64,000 bases of DNA from Streptomyces sp. B21-083 (GTDB taxonomy: Bacteria; Actinomycetota; Actinomycetes; Streptomycetales; Streptomycetaceae), in the NCBI RefSeq assembly GCF_036898825.1, contig NZ_JARUND010000001.1:2418001-2482000 (forward strand), read 5' to 3'. Below are positions 8,482-17,888 of this stretch, piece after piece. A program made the position numbers and the translations under genes. Below the pieces are notes generated by a model. It made no database searches, had not been told where the DNA came from, and saw nothing but the letters and a program-made list of their open reading frames with translations. Position 1 is the stretch's first letter, and the number at the start of each line of letters is the position of its first letter.

Positions 8482-8958
8482 ATGCAGCTTTCCGCCTCCC
8501 CCTACGAAGAACGCCTCACGGCCCCGCGCTCCTGGTGGCTGATCTCGTTCCTGGTCGGCGTCTCCTTCGCCCTGATCCTGCTCCCGTTCGGCACGCTGCC
8601 CCTGCTGGGCGGCCTGGTGGGCGGCACCGCCGTGGCCGCCGTGGCGGCGAGTTCGTACGGTTCGATCCGGATCCGGGTCGTGGGGGACTCCTTGATCGCG
8701 GGAGAGGCGAAGATCCCGGTGGCGGCCCTGGGCGAGGCGGAGATCCTGGACGCGGAGGAGGCCCGCGCCTGGCGCACGTACAAGGCCGACACCCGCGCCT
8801 TCATGCTCCTGCGCTCCTACATCCCCACGGCGCTGCGCGTCCAGGTCACGGATCCCAAGGACCCGACCCCGTACCTGTATCTGTCGACGCGGGAGCCCGA
8901 ACAGCTGGTCGCCGCCCTGGAATCGGCGCGGGCGGCAGCCGCGCGCGACGCGGGCTGA
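8482..8958 (+). CDS. DUF3093 membrane protein
   Basis: The 158-residue protein has two adjacent transmembrane helices (about residues 20-60) and then a cytoplasmic beta-rich domain (VVGDSLIAGEAKIPVAALGEAEIL), matching the actinobacterial DUF3093 family of unknown function. It is transcribed divergently from the thioesterase/dut operon across a 58-bp gap. No clear ribosome-binding site precedes the ATG. Confidence 0.8.
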   Translation: MQLSASPYEERLTAPRSWWLISFLVGVSFALILLPFGTLPLLGGLVGGTAVAAVAASSYGSIRIRVVGDSLIAGEAKIPVAALGEAEILDAEEARAWRTYKADTRAFMLLRSYIPTALRVQVTDPKDPTPYLYLSTREPEQLVAALESARAAAARDAG

Positions 8959-9003
8959 AACCGGCCGGAACCGCGGCTCGGCGCGCCTCGGCAAATTCTT
9001 CCT

Positions 9004-9029
9004 CGGCGGCGGGCAAAGACTTGCCCGCC
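9004..9029. terminator. Convergent hairpin terminator
   Basis: Complementary 11-bp arms GCGGCGGGCAA (9004-9014) and TTGCCCGCCGC (9019-9029) enclose a 4-nt loop, between the ends of the DUF3093 gene and the convergent gene at 9067-9987. Confidence 0.6.
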
Positions 9030-9066
9030 GCGCCTGTACCCGGAGTCGTCCGCGCCCTCAGGCGCC

Positions 9067-9987
9067 CTACGTCCCGAGTTCCTTCGGCGCGCCGCCGAGG
9101 TCCAGCGCGTCGGTGGGTGGCTCCAGCGGGGGCAGTTCCGGGAGCTGCTCCCAGGGGACCTGGAATCTGCGCAGGTCCTTGCGGATGCGGTCCGCGAGTC
9201 TTCTGGTGTCGCGCCGGTTCATGACCGCGCCGACGGCGGCGCCCACCATGAACGGCATCAGGTTGGGCAGGTCGCGGACCGTCCGCTTCATGATCTGCTG
9301 ACGCAGTTCGCGCTTCATCTGGCCGCCGAGGGCCGAGTTGATCGTCGACGGTTTCGTCACGTCGATCCCGCGCTCACCCGACCACGAGTTGAGGTAGGCG
9401 GTACTGCGCTGCTTGAGGCTGCCCGGCGGTCGTGCGCCGTAGACCTCGTGCAGTTCGGCGATCATTTTCAGCTCGATCGCGGCCACACCGGTGATCTCGG
9501 CGGCCAGTTCGGTCGGCATGGCCGGTGGCACCGGCAGCATCGCCGCCGCCCCGATGCCCGCGCCGACGGTCGCCGTGGCGCTCGCGGCGCCGGCGACGAG
9601 TTTGTCCGCGAGCTGCTCGGGCCCGAGGCCCGGGAACTGCCGGCGAAGGGTGGCGAGGTCGCGTACGGGGATACGCGGGGCGTTCTCGATGATCCGGTCG
9701 GTGAGGTACGCCAGACCCGCTCTCGCGCGGCTGCGGCCCTTGCGGACGCCTTCTCTGGCCTTCTGGATCGCGGCCGTCCGTCGCCCGGCGACGGGTGCGG
9801 AAGGCTCGGCCGGCACCGGGAGGTCATCCCCGTGGTCGGCCGGCCCGGCGGCCGGTTCGAGCGAGGCCGATCCTGTATCGGATGAGCCCCGCTCGTCGTC
9901 ACGCACACCATGAGGGCCGTCCTGCGGCCCCTGGTCCGCTCCCCGTGAGGGGAAGCGGCGCTTCCAAGGAGGGGTCGAGCCAGTCAC
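9067..9987 (-). CDS. Conserved actinobacterial protein, EcsC-like, unknown function
   Basis: The 306-residue protein has a disordered acidic/Pro-rich N-terminal third (to about residue 70), a basic linker (QKAREGVRKGRSRARAG), then an alpha-helical region with Gly/Ala-rich amphipathic stretches (GAGIGAAAMLPVPPAMPTEL and LMPFMVGAAVGAVMNRRDTR) that could touch membranes. The overall pattern suggests an EcsC-like protein, but this is a weak resemblance and no function is assigned. It starts with GTG 13 nt after the DUF4193 stop and is probably co-transcribed with it. Confidence 0.6.
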   Translation of the reverse strand: MTGSTPPWKRRFPSRGADQGPQDGPHGVRDDERGSSDTGSASLEPAAGPADHGDDLPVPAEPSAPVAGRRTAAIQKAREGVRKGRSRARAGLAYLTDRIIENAPRIPVRDLATLRRQFPGLGPEQLADKLVAGAASATATVGAGIGAAAMLPVPPAMPTELAAEITGVAAIELKMIAELHEVYGARPPGSLKQRSTAYLNSWSGERGIDVTKPSTINSALGGQMKRELRQQIMKRTVRDLPNLMPFMVGAAVGAVMNRRDTRRLADRIRKDLRRFQVPWEQLPELPPLEPPTDALDLGGAPKELGT

Positions 9988-10000
9988 GGCCGACCCTGCC

Positions 10001-10297
10001 TCAGTCGCAGTCGCGGCAGATCGGCTGACCGTTCTTCTCGCGGGCCAGCTGGCTGCGGTGGTGCACCAGGAAGCAGGTCATGCAAGTGAACTCGTCCTGC
10101 TGCTTGGGCAGCACCCGGACGGCCAACTCCTCGTTCGAGAGGTCCGCTCCGGGCAGTTCGAGGCCTTCGGCGGCCTCGAATTCGTCGACGTCCACGGAGG
10201 AGGTCGACTTGTCGTTCCTCCTGGCCTTCAGTTCTTCAAGGCTGTCCGAGTCAACGTCGTCGTCGGTCTTGCGTGGGGTGTCGTAATCCGTTGCCAT
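10001..10297 (-). CDS. DUF4193 zinc-ribbon protein
   Basis: The 98-residue, strongly acidic protein ends in a treble-cleft/zinc-ribbon-like pair, CMTC and CRDC, separated by 20 residues. This is the hallmark of the DUF4193 family, which is nearly universal in actinobacteria and next to dut in mycobacteria as well. The four cysteines should bind one zinc ion. The molecular role is unknown. Confidence 0.85.
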   Translation of the reverse strand: MATDYDTPRKTDDDVDSDSLEELKARRNDKSTSSVDVDEFEAAEGLELPGADLSNEELAVRVLPKQQDEFTCMTCFLVHHRSQLAREKNGQPICRDCD

Positions 10298-10691
10298 GTC
10301 GCGCTCTCCCCCTCTGGGTGTCTGCGGTGTCTCAGCGCAGGTAACGCGTGAGAGGCCGGACTTGTGCCCGACCTGAGGCGGAGATTTTGCCTCACATCAA
10401 GGTCTGTTACTCAATCGACACCCAACCGACCCCCTTGGGAGAGATCGGCATGGATGGCGATCGGGACCGTACACGGTCCGAATGCCGCACTTCAAAGGCG
10501 CCCCACCGTGTACTTCCCGTGATCAAGACCCCCGAAAACCCGGATTTACCGGGCCTTACGGCGAGTTGCATGATCACGGTGAGTGGATGGCGGGAAATTC
10601 GCCCTTGTGATCGATCACACACGAGGCCGCGGGGAGGGTACCCCGAAAATTCCGCGCAAAGCGAACATCCTCGCGTGTCGGCGACATGATC
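10298..10691. other. Intergenic region between DUF4193 and cutS, with a dyad
   Basis: No credible gene lies in these 394 bp. It holds the DUF4193 promoter region and an inverted repeat TGAGGC (10374-10379)/GCCTCA (10389-10394). It also holds a perfect 14-bp palindrome, TGTGATCGATCACA at 10606-10619, which reads GTG-N6-CAC and so resembles half-sites of CRP-family regulators. The palindrome is 73 bp beyond the cutS stop and about 310 bp upstream of DUF4193. Confidence 0.35.
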
Positions 10692-11930
10692 TCAGATCGG
10701 CAGGGCGACTCGCATCACGAGCCCACCCCCCTCACGCGGCTGGGCCGAGATGTGACCGCCGTGAGCGCGCGCCACAGAGCGCGCGATGGACAGTCCGAGG
10801 CCCACACCCTTGTCGCTGCCCGTACGCTCCGTACGCAGCCGCCTGAAGGGTTCGAAGAGGTTGTCGATCTCGTACGCCGGGACCACGGGACCCGTGTTCG
10901 AGACCACCAGCACCGCCTGCCCGTGCTGGACCTCGGTGGTCACCTCGACCCAGCCGTCCTCCGGCACGTTGTACCGCACGGCGTTCTGTACGAGGTTCAG
11001 CGCGATCCGTTCCAGCAGTACCCCGTTGCCCTGGACGACCGCGGGATCGCGCTTCCCACGGAACTCGACCCCCTTGGCCTCGGCCTCCGCGTGCGTCTGG
11101 TCGACGGCCTGCGTGGCGACCTCGGCGAGGTCCACCGGCTTGCGCTCGACGATCTGGTTGTCGCTGCGGGCGAGCAGCAGCAGCCCTTCGACGAGCTGCT
11201 CACTGCGCTCGTTGGTGGCCAGCAGCGTCTTGCCGAGCTGCTGGAGCTCCGGTGGCGCCGCCGGATCCGACAGATGCACCTCCAGGAGCGTGCGATTGAT
11301 CGCCAGCGGCGTTCTCAGCTCGTGCGAGGCGTTGCCGACGAACCTCTGCTGGGCGGTGAAGGCCCGCTGCAGACGCTCCAGCATGTCGTCGAGGGTGTCC
11401 GCCAGCTCCTTCAGCTCGTCGTCGGGGCCGTCCAGTTCGATGCGGCGGGACAGGTCCGAGCCGGCCACCGCGCGGGCGGTGCGGGTGATCCGGCCGAGCG
11501 GCGTCAGGACCCGGCCGGCCATGGCGTAGCCGAAGGCGAAGGCGATCACGGCGAGGCCGAGGAGCGTGAGCAGCGAGCGGCTGAGCAGATCGTCCAGGGC
11601 GTGCTGCCGCAGGGCGTCGTTGCATGCCTTGAGCGCGGCGTTGAGCTGGTCGTCGTTGGTCGCCGCGTTCAGCACCGGGCACGTCTCGCTGGTGAAGCTG
11701 ATGCCGCTTCCGGAAATCTGGAAGGACTGGTTGTTGCCCCCGCGGATGGCCTGGGCGGCCAGCAGGTAAATGATCGACAGCAACAGAATGCCGGCGATCA
11801 GGAACATGCCACCGTAGAGCAATGTGAGCCGTATGCGGATGGTCGGGCGCAGCCAGGGCAACTGCTGCGGTTTCCTCGGGTCCCAGGTGGGCTTCGGAGG
11901 CGCCTTCGGGGGGGCGGGTGTCGTGGCCAT
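10692..11930 (-). CDS. cutS: CutS, sensor histidine kinase
   Basis: The 412-residue kinase has a Pro-rich cytoplasmic start, TM1 (about 34-60), a short extracellular loop (61-120) holding two cysteines (C84 and C103), TM2 (about 121-140), a HAMP domain, the H-box ASHELRTPL with H203, and a HATPase domain (NLVQNAVRYN, GVGLGLSIARS). CutRS was the first two-component system described in Streptomyces (S. lividans) and is linked to secretion stress. The paired extracellular cysteines fit sensing of disulfide or folding state, which is an inference here. It follows cutR by 7 nt in the same operon. Confidence 0.9.
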   Translation of the reverse strand: MATTPAPPKAPPKPTWDPRKPQQLPWLRPTIRIRLTLLYGGMFLIAGILLLSIIYLLAAQAIRGGNNQSFQISGSGISFTSETCPVLNAATNDDQLNAALKACNDALRQHALDDLLSRSLLTLLGLAVIAFAFGYAMAGRVLTPLGRITRTARAVAGSDLSRRIELDGPDDELKELADTLDDMLERLQRAFTAQQRFVGNASHELRTPLAINRTLLEVHLSDPAAPPELQQLGKTLLATNERSEQLVEGLLLLARSDNQIVERKPVDLAEVATQAVDQTHAEAEAKGVEFRGKRDPAVVQGNGVLLERIALNLVQNAVRYNVPEDGWVEVTTEVQHGQAVLVVSNTGPVVPAYEIDNLFEPFRRLRTERTGSDKGVGLGLSIARSVARAHGGHISAQPREGGGLVMRVALPI

Positions 11931-11937
11931 CGATTTA

Positions 11938-12591
11938 TCAGATCCGGTAGCCGGAACCCGGCACGGTGACGATCACGGGAGGCTCGCCCAGCTTGCGGCG
12001 CAGAGTCATCACGGTCACGCGTACGACGTTGGTGAACGGGTCGGTGTTCTCGTCCCAGGCCTTCTCCAGGAGCTGCTCGGCCGAGACGACCGCGCCCTCG
12101 CTGCGCAGCAGCACCTCCAGGACGGCGAACTCCTTGGGCGCGAGCTGGACCTCCTTGCCGTCGCGGAAGACCTCGCGGCGGTTCGGGTCGAGCTTGATCC
12201 CGGCGCGCTCCAGGACGGGCGGCAGCGGCAGGCTCGTACGCCGGCCGAGGGCACGCACGCGTGCCGTCAGCTCACTGAAGGCGAAGGGCTTGGGGAGGTA
12301 GTCGTCGGCGCCGATCTCCAGCCCCTCGACCCGGTCGCTGACATCTCCGGAGGCCGTGAGCATCAGCACGCGTGTGGGCATGCCGAGTTCGACGATCTTG
12401 CGGCAGACGTCGTCACCGTGCACCAGCGGGAGGTCCCGGTCGAGGACGACCACGTCGTAGTCGTTGACGCCGATGCGTTCCAGCGCCGCCGCGCCGTCGT
12501 ACACGACGTCGACGGCCATGGCCTCCCGGCGCAGTCCGGTGGCCACCGCATCGGCGAGCAGTTGCTCGTCCTCGACGACGAGTACGCGCAC
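11938..12591 (-). CDS. cutR: CutR, OmpR-family response regulator
   Basis: The 217-residue protein has a receiver domain with phospho-acceptor D51 (VVVLDRDLP) and the YLPKPF lysine, and an OmpR-type winged helix in its second half (LAPKEFAVLEVLLRSEG, TVMTLRRKLGEPPVI). GTG at 12591 has a GAGGAAGGA ribosome-binding site. It is the first gene of the cutRS operon and the partner of CutS. Confidence 0.92.
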   Translation of the reverse strand: MRVLVVEDEQLLADAVATGLRREAMAVDVVYDGAAALERIGVNDYDVVVLDRDLPLVHGDDVCRKIVELGMPTRVLMLTASGDVSDRVEGLEIGADDYLPKPFAFSELTARVRALGRRTSLPLPPVLERAGIKLDPNRREVFRDGKEVQLAPKEFAVLEVLLRSEGAVVSAEQLLEKAWDENTDPFTNVVRVTVMTLRRKLGEPPVIVTVPGSGYRI

Positions 12592-13025
12592 GTCGTTTGT
12601 CCTTCCTCGGGGTCGCCCGCGGGCCGGGACGGCACGTTGGCGGAAACTTTTCCTGCGGTCAGTCCTCCATCCTGCCGCTTTGGCCCGTAAACCGGTTGTA
12701 AGGGGCCCTTGGACGATCGCCGCATGGCATCTTCCCGGCCGACCGGAGCCGCTCCGGCGACCGGGGCGGGAAGAAATCTTGGCGGGCTGAGGTTTCCTCC
12801 GCGGGGAGCGGGGGGAGGACGGCTTTACACCCCGCGATCACGCTCTGCGTGTGCCATGACACCTAGTGGTACACCGAACCGCTTTCCGCAGAGCGGGCGT
12901 GGGTGTCCGGCACCGTCGCCGCCCGGCAGGGCAGCGCTGGGCACCCAGTTGGAGACGTGATCGCCCCTTCCGAATCGGCACACCCCCGTGCCATCGACCC
13001 ACGACCCAGGACGAGGGGGCGCAGC
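12592..13025. other. Intergenic region upstream of cutR and a small gene
   Basis: These 434 bp separate the divergent cutR and the 57-residue gene and must carry both promoters. No gene, tRNA or strong palindrome was found. Confidence 0.4.
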
Positions 13026-13199
13026 ATGGACGCATTCACCGCAGGACTTCTGCAGCGCATAAGGGCGACCGAGACCGACCTGACGCGGGCTCGCGACGAG
13101 GGCGACGACTTCCTCGCCGAGGTGGAACAGGCCGAGCTCGACGACCTGCGCCGTCTTGCCGCCGAACACGGTGTGGAAGTCGGCGCGGCCAGCGTCTGA
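13026..13199 (+). CDS. Small conserved Streptomyces protein (57 aa)
   Basis: A 57-residue, acidic, predicted alpha-helical protein begins MDAFTAGLLQRIRATETD and contains two amphipathic helices (RARDEGDDFLAEVEQAELDD). A GAGGGGG ribosome-binding site lies 7 nt before the ATG. It resembles short coiled-coil proteins seen next to cutRS in other Streptomyces; no function is known. A strong terminator follows. Confidence 0.6.
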   Translation: MDAFTAGLLQRIRATETDLTRARDEGDDFLAEVEQAELDDLRRLAAEHGVEVGAASV

Positions 13200-13222
13200 T
13201 CAGTCCGCAGGAGAAGACAAAA

Positions 13223-13260
13223 AGAGGGGCCCCGGCATCGATCCAGTGCCGGGGCTCCTC
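13223..13260. terminator. Bidirectional hairpin terminator
   Basis: Arms of 14 bp with one mismatch (13223-13236 and 13247-13260) enclose about 10 nt. The hairpin is preceded on the plus strand by an A-run and lies between convergent genes, so it can serve both. Confidence 0.7.
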
Positions 13261-13268
13261 CCATTTCC

Positions 13269-14084
13269 TCAGTCGTGCCAGGCGCCGAAGTCCTCCAGGA
13301 GTCGCTGGAGGGGTTCGAAGACCCCGGGAGTGCCCGCGACCGTCAGATCGCGTGACGGGCGCTCTCCGGGGCGTCCACCGGTCAGCGCGCCCGCCTCTCG
13401 GGCGATCAGGTCGCCCGCGGCGACGTCCCAGGCGTTGAGGCCCCGTTCGTAGTAGCCGTCCAGGCGGCCGGACGCCACGTCGCACAGGTCGACCGCCGCG
13501 GAGCCGCCGCGCCGGATGTCGCGCAGGAGCGGGATCAGCCGTCGGGCCACCTCGGCCTGGTGGGCCTTGACCTCGGCGACGTAGTTGAAGCCCGTCGACA
13601 CCAGTGCCTGGTCCAAAGGCGGGGCCGGGCGGACGGCGAGCCGGCGTTCGCCGTCCCAGGCGCCGGTCGCCCAGGCTCCCCCGCCGAGCACCGCGTGGTA
13701 CGTCTCGCCCCGCATCGGCGCCGCGACCACGCCGACGATGCGCTCGCCGCCCTGCTCGGCCGCGATGGAGACGGCCCAGGTGGGCAGCCCGTACAGGTAG
13801 TTGACCGTGCCGTCGAGCGGGTCGATGACCCACCGGATGCCGCTGCTGCCCTCGCTGGAGGCACCCTCCTCGCCGAGGAAACCGTCGTCCGGGCGCTGCT
13901 CGGCGATCACGTCGGTGATCAGCTTCTCCGCCGCGATGTCCATCTCCGTGACGACGTCGATGGGGCTGGACTTGGTGGCGGCTACCGCGAGATCGGCGGG
14001 CCGGCCGTCCCGGAGCAGCTCTCCCGCGCGGCGGGCCGCCACCTGGGCGAGCCGGAGCAGTTCGGGCAGCAGGGGGTCGGTCAC
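13269..14084 (-). CDS. Inositol monophosphatase family protein
   Basis: The 271-residue Mg2+-dependent phosphatase carries the family motifs GEEGA (71-75), WVIDPLDGTVNYLYG (around residues 85-99) and WDVAAGDLIAREAG. These bind three metal ions and a sugar or inositol phosphate. The substrate could be inositol-1-phosphate or another phosphomonoester; SuhB-like genes hold the same position in mycobacteria. GTG at 14084 was chosen because the residues upstream in frame do not resemble the family. It follows the ferrochelatase gene by 8 nt and is probably co-transcribed with it. Confidence 0.87.
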   Translation of the reverse strand: MTDPLLPELLRLAQVAARRAGELLRDGRPADLAVAATKSSPIDVVTEMDIAAEKLITDVIAEQRPDDGFLGEEGASSEGSSGIRWVIDPLDGTVNYLYGLPTWAVSIAAEQGGERIVGVVAAPMRGETYHAVLGGGAWATGAWDGERRLAVRPAPPLDQALVSTGFNYVAEVKAHQAEVARRLIPLLRDIRRGGSAAVDLCDVASGRLDGYYERGLNAWDVAAGDLIAREAGALTGGRPGERPSRDLTVAGTPGVFEPLQRLLEDFGAWHD

Positions 14085-14092
14085 AGGAGTCC

Positions 14093-15220
14093 TCACGCGT
14101 ACGGGCTGTCGGCGCCCGCGGCGGCGGGCCTGGGGGCACGGGACGGGCAGCAGCCCACGGGGCAGAGGTTCCGGGTAGCGCCGAGCGTGCCCAGGGCGCA
14201 CGGGGTGACGTCCTGTCCGTTCTCGGTGGCGGCGCGCTCCAGGACGAGCTCGCGGATCGCGGCGGCGAAGCGCGGGTCGGCGCCCACCGTCGCGGAGCGG
14301 CTCATGGGCAGGCCCAGCTCCCGGGCCTTCGCCCTGGCCTCCGTGTCGAGGTCGTACAGGACCTCCATGTGGTCCGACACGAACCCGATCGGCGCGATCA
14401 CGACGGCCGGGGCACCGGCGCCGTGCAGGTCCTCCAGGTGGTCGCAGATGTCGGGCTCCAGCCACGGGATGTGCGGGGCACCGGAACGGGACTGGTAGAC
14501 GAGCCGCCACGGGTGGTCGACGCCGGTCCGCTCACGCACGGCGTCCGCGATCAGTTGTGCGGTGTCCAGGTGCTGCTTCACGTACGCCCCGCCGTCCCCG
14601 TGGTCCTCGACAGGCCCGGAGGTGTCGGCGGACGCGGTCGGGATGGAGTGGGTCGAGAAGGCGAGGTGCGCACCGTCCCTGGCGTCCTCGGGGAGGTCGG
14701 TGAGGGAGCTGAGCACGCCCTCGATCATCGGCTCCAGGAAGCCCGGGTGGTTGAAGTAGTGCCGCAGCTTGTCGACCTCGGGAAGGTCGAGACCCTCGGC
14801 CTCCAGGGCGGCCAGGGAGTCCGCGAGGTTCTCGCGGTACTGACGGCAGCCCGAGTACGAGGCGTACGCGCTGGTGGCGAGGACGAGGACGCGGCGTCTG
14901 CCGTCCTGGACCATCTCGCGCAGGGTGTCGGTCAGATACGGAGCCCAGTTGCGGTTGCCCCAGTAGACCGGCAGATCCAACCCGTGGTCCGCGAAATCCT
15001 TGCGCAGGGCGTCCAGGAGGGCGCGGTTCTGGTCGTTGATCGGGCTGACCCCGCCGAACAGGAAGTAGTGCTGTCCGACTTCCTTGAGGCGTTCCTTGGG
15101 GATGCCCCGCCCGCGTGTCACGTTCTCCAGGAACGGAACCACGTCGTCCGGGCCCTCGGGGCCGCCGAAGGAGAGCAGGAGCAGGGCGTCGTAGGGGGTG
15201 GCGTCGAGCGCATCTCGCAT
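14093..15220 (-). CDS. cpfC: Coproporphyrin ferrochelatase
   Basis: The 375-residue enzyme inserts Fe2+ into coproporphyrin III in the actinobacterial haem pathway. Visible features are the N-terminal [15 protein letters not shown], the metal-site histidine in LAFSTHSIP, and the product/iron region [20 protein letters not shown]. The C-terminus has four cysteines (CALG, then [10 protein letters not shown]), as in actinobacterial ferrochelatases that carry a [2Fe-2S] cluster. ATG at 15220 gives the family-typical start [20 protein letters not shown]. It is upstream of, and coupled to, the inositol phosphatase gene. Confidence 0.93.
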   Translation of the reverse strand: MRDALDATPYDALLLLSFGGPEGPDDVVPFLENVTRGRGIPKERLKEVGQHYFLFGGVSPINDQNRALLDALRKDFADHGLDLPVYWGNRNWAPYLTDTLREMVQDGRRRVLVLATSAYASYSGCRQYRENLADSLAALEAEGLDLPEVDKLRHYFNHPGFLEPMIEGVLSSLTDLPEDARDGAHLAFSTHSIPTASADTSGPVEDHGDGGAYVKQHLDTAQLIADAVRERTGVDHPWRLVYQSRSGAPHIPWLEPDICDHLEDLHGAGAPAVVIAPIGFVSDHMEVLYDLDTEARAKARELGLPMSRSATVGADPRFAAAIRELVLERAATENGQDVTPCALGTLGATRNLCPVGCCPSRAPRPAAAGADSPYA

Positions 15221-15370
15221 GGTTCCGATCCTGCCACCCCCCTCTGACAGCCGGGATCCCGGCCCGTCCCCGCGGGTGCGTGGGGATCGCCCGACCCGTA
15301 AGCTGTATCGGCCGTCTTCACGCCTTACCCACGTATCCGTCACGTCTTACCGGATCGACCGGAGTCTCCC

Positions 15371-16609
15371 GTGCCCAGCCCCTACCGCGCCCTGTTCGCC
15401 GCCCCCGGCTCCAGGCGCTTCACCGCCGCGGGGTTCCTCGGCCGGATGCCGCTGTCGATGATGGGCATCGGCGTGGTCACGATGGTCTCCCAGCTCACCG
15501 GCAGGTACGGGCTGGCGGGAGCGCTCTCGGCGACCATCGCCATGGCCGCCGCGGTGGCGGGCCCTCAGGTCTCGCGGCTGGTCGACCAGTACGGGCAGCG
15601 CCGCGTGCTGCGCCCCGCGACGCTCTGCGCCCTGGTGGCCTCGGCCGGGCTGCTGCTCGCCGCGCACTTCGGGTGGCCGGACTGGGTGCTGTTCGTGTGC
15701 AGCGCCGGCATCGGCTGCGTACCGAGCGTCGGGGCCATGACCCGGGCGCGTTGGGCGGCCGTCTACCGGGACACACCGCAACTGCACACCGCGTACTCCT
15801 TCGAGTCCGTGGTGGACGAGATCTGCTTCATCTTCGGGCCGATCATCTCGATCGGCCTCTCCACAGCGTGGTTCCCGGAGGCGGGGCCGCTGCTCGCCGC
15901 CTGTTTCCTGGCGGTCGGCGTCTTCTGGTTGACCTCCCAGAGCGGCACCGAGCCGAAGCCGCATCCGCGCGCGCAGCACAGGAGCGGCTCGGCGCTGCGC
16001 TCCTCCGGCCTCAAGGTCCTGGTGGTCACCTTCGCGGCGGTCGGGACGATCTTCGGGGCCGTCGACGTGGTCACCGTCGCCTTTGCCGAGGAACGGGGCC
16101 ACAAGGCCGCCGCGAGCGTCGTACTGGCCGTCTACGCGGCGGGCTCCTGCGCGGCGGGAGCCGTGTTCGGGCTGCTGCGCCTCCCGGGAGCCCCGGAACG
16201 CCGGTGGCTACTGGGCATATGTGCGATGGCCGTGAGTATGATCCCCCTCCTACTGGTCGGAAACTTGCCGTTCCTGGCCGTGGCGCTGTTCGTTGCGGGG
16301 CTGTCCATCGCTCCCACGATGATCACGACGATGTCCCTCATCGAACAGCACGTACCACGCGCGCAACTGACCGAGGGCATGACCTGGGTGAGCACCGGGC
16401 TCGCGGTCGGCGTCGCGCTCGGCTCCTCCGTGTCCGGCTGGGTGATCGACGCCGCGGGTGCGAGGGCCGGGTACGGGGTTCCGGTGGCGTCCGGGGCCGT
16501 CGCGGTCGCGGTTGGTTTCCTCGGGTACCGCCGGCTGAACAGACCGGCTCCGTGTCGGGGAGGCACCGTTGAGCAGCACAGTGAGCGGCAAGAGCGGCAC
16601 GTGGCGTAA
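15371..16609 (+). CDS. MFS transporter
   Basis: The 412-residue protein has twelve hydrophobic segments and the major-facilitator signature after TM2 (SRLVDQYGQRRVLRPA). The central loop (about residues 195-215) is basic and His-rich. It is probably a proton-driven exporter; the substrate is unknown. The GTG start lies 150 bp from the divergent ferrochelatase start. The 3' end overlaps the next gene by 41 bp, suggesting joint translation. Confidence 0.8.
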   Translation: MPSPYRALFAAPGSRRFTAAGFLGRMPLSMMGIGVVTMVSQLTGRYGLAGALSATIAMAAAVAGPQVSRLVDQYGQRRVLRPATLCALVASAGLLLAAHFGWPDWVLFVCSAGIGCVPSVGAMTRARWAAVYRDTPQLHTAYSFESVVDEICFIFGPIISIGLSTAWFPEAGPLLAACFLAVGVFWLTSQSGTEPKPHPRAQHRSGSALRSSGLKVLVVTFAAVGTIFGAVDVVTVAFAEERGHKAAASVVLAVYAAGSCAAGAVFGLLRLPGAPERRWLLGICAMAVSMIPLLLVGNLPFLAVALFVAGLSIAPTMITTMSLIEQHVPRAQLTEGMTWVSTGLAVGVALGSSVSGWVIDAAGARAGYGVPVASGAVAVAVGFLGYRRLNRPAPCRGGTVEQHSERQERHVA

Positions 16610-17888
16610 CTGGGCGGGCAACGTCACCGCCCGGCCCGCCCGCGAGGTCACTCCCGCTTCCGTGGAGGAACTGTCCGCAGCCGTTCGGAAAGCAGCCGCG
16701 GACGGTCTGAAGGTGAAGGCAGTCGGCACCGGCCACTCCTTCACGGCTGCCGCCGCCACCGACGGGGTGTTGATCCGCCCTCAACTGCTGACCGGCATCC
16801 GCAATATCGACCGCGAGAACATGACGGTCACGGTCGAGGCGGGCACTCCGCTCAAGAGACTCAACCTGGCTCTCGCCCGCGAGGGTCTGTCGCTCACGAA
16901 CATGGGCGACATCATGGAGCAGACGGTCTCCGGCGCCACCAGCACCGGCACGCACGGCACCGGCCGCGAGTCGGGCTCGATAGCGGCCCAGATCAGGGCA
17001 CTTGAGCTGGTGACGGCGGACGGCTCGGTGCTCGTCTGTTCGGAGAAGGAGAAACCGGAGGTCTTCGCGGCGGCCCGGGTCGGCATCGGCGCCCTGGGGA
17101 TCCTCACCGCGATCACCTTCGCCGTGGAACCCCTCTTCCTGCTCACCGCCCGCGAGGAGCCGATGACCTTCGACAAGGTCACCAGCGCGTTCGACGAACT
17201 CTGGGCCGAGAACGAGCACTTCGAGTTCTACTGGTTCCCGCACACCGGCAACACGAACACCAAGCGCAACAACCGCAGTGCGGGCCCCGAGAAGCCGGTC
17301 AGCCCGATCAGCGGCTGGATCGAGGACGAGTTCCTCTCCAACGGCGTCTTCCAGGTGGCCCAGTTGGTCGGCCGCACGGTGCCCGCCACGATCCCGACGA
17401 TCGCCCAGATCTCCAGCAAGGCGCTGTCCGCGCGGATTTACACCGACATCCCGTACAAGGTCTACACGTCTCCGCGCCGGGTGCGCTTCGTGGAGATGGA
17501 GTACGCCGTTCCGCGCGAGGCCCTGGTGGCGACACTGCGCGAACTCAAGGCGATGGTCGATCGGTCGGACATGCGGATCAGCTTCCCCGTGGAGGTCCGC
17601 ACGGCCCCCGCGGACGACATCGCGCTCTCCACGGCCTCGGGCCGCGACAGCGCCTACGTCGCCGTCCACATGTTCCGCGGGACGCCCTACCAGGCGTACT
17701 TCACCGCCGCCGAGCGCATCTTCACGGCGCACGAGGGACGGCCGCACTGGGGCAAGGTGCATACACGGGACGCGGATTACCTCGCCGGCGTCTACCCGCG
17801 CTTCGGGGAGTTCACCGCGCTGCGGGACCGGCTCGACCCTGAACGCCTGTTCCAGAACGACTACTTGCGGCGGGTTCTCGGGGCGTAG
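16569..17888 (+). CDS. D-arabinono-1,4-lactone oxidase / alditol oxidase family flavoenzyme
   Basis: The 439-residue FAD-dependent oxidase has an N-terminal PCMH-type FAD domain with GTGHSF, whose His is the covalent flavin attachment position in this family. It also has the SGATSTGTHGTG loop and a C-terminal ALO domain ending with the PHWGKVHTRD motif, which holds catalytic and flavin-contacting residues. It oxidises a sugar-derived lactone or alditol with O2. TTG at 16569 fits a GGGGAGG site 5 nt upstream; GTG at 16581 is the alternative. It overlaps the MFS gene, so export and oxidation of a polyol-like compound may be linked (inference). Confidence 0.85.
   Translation: MSSTVSGKSGTWRNWAGNVTARPAREVTPASVEELSAAVRKAAADGLKVKAVGTGHSFTAAAATDGVLIRPQLLTGIRNIDRENMTVTVEAGTPLKRLNLALAREGLSLTNMGDIMEQTVSGATSTGTHGTGRESGSIAAQIRALELVTADGSVLVCSEKEKPEVFAAARVGIGALGILTAITFAVEPLFLLTAREEPMTFDKVTSAFDELWAENEHFEFYWFPHTGNTNTKRNNRSAGPEKPVSPISGWIEDEFLSNGVFQVAQLVGRTVPATIPTIAQISSKALSARIYTDIPYKVYTSPRRVRFVEMEYAVPREALVATLRELKAMVDRSDMRISFPVEVRTAPADDIALSTASGRDSAYVAVHMFRGTPYQAYFTAAERIFTAHEGRPHWGKVHTRDADYLAGVYPRFGEFTALRDRLDPERLFQNDYLRRVLGA

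Noticed and set aside
10348..10689. Possible 113-codon gene between DUF4193 and cutS
   Set aside because: No ribosome-binding site, no recognisable domain and codon use unlike the neighbours. The region is better explained as regulatory.
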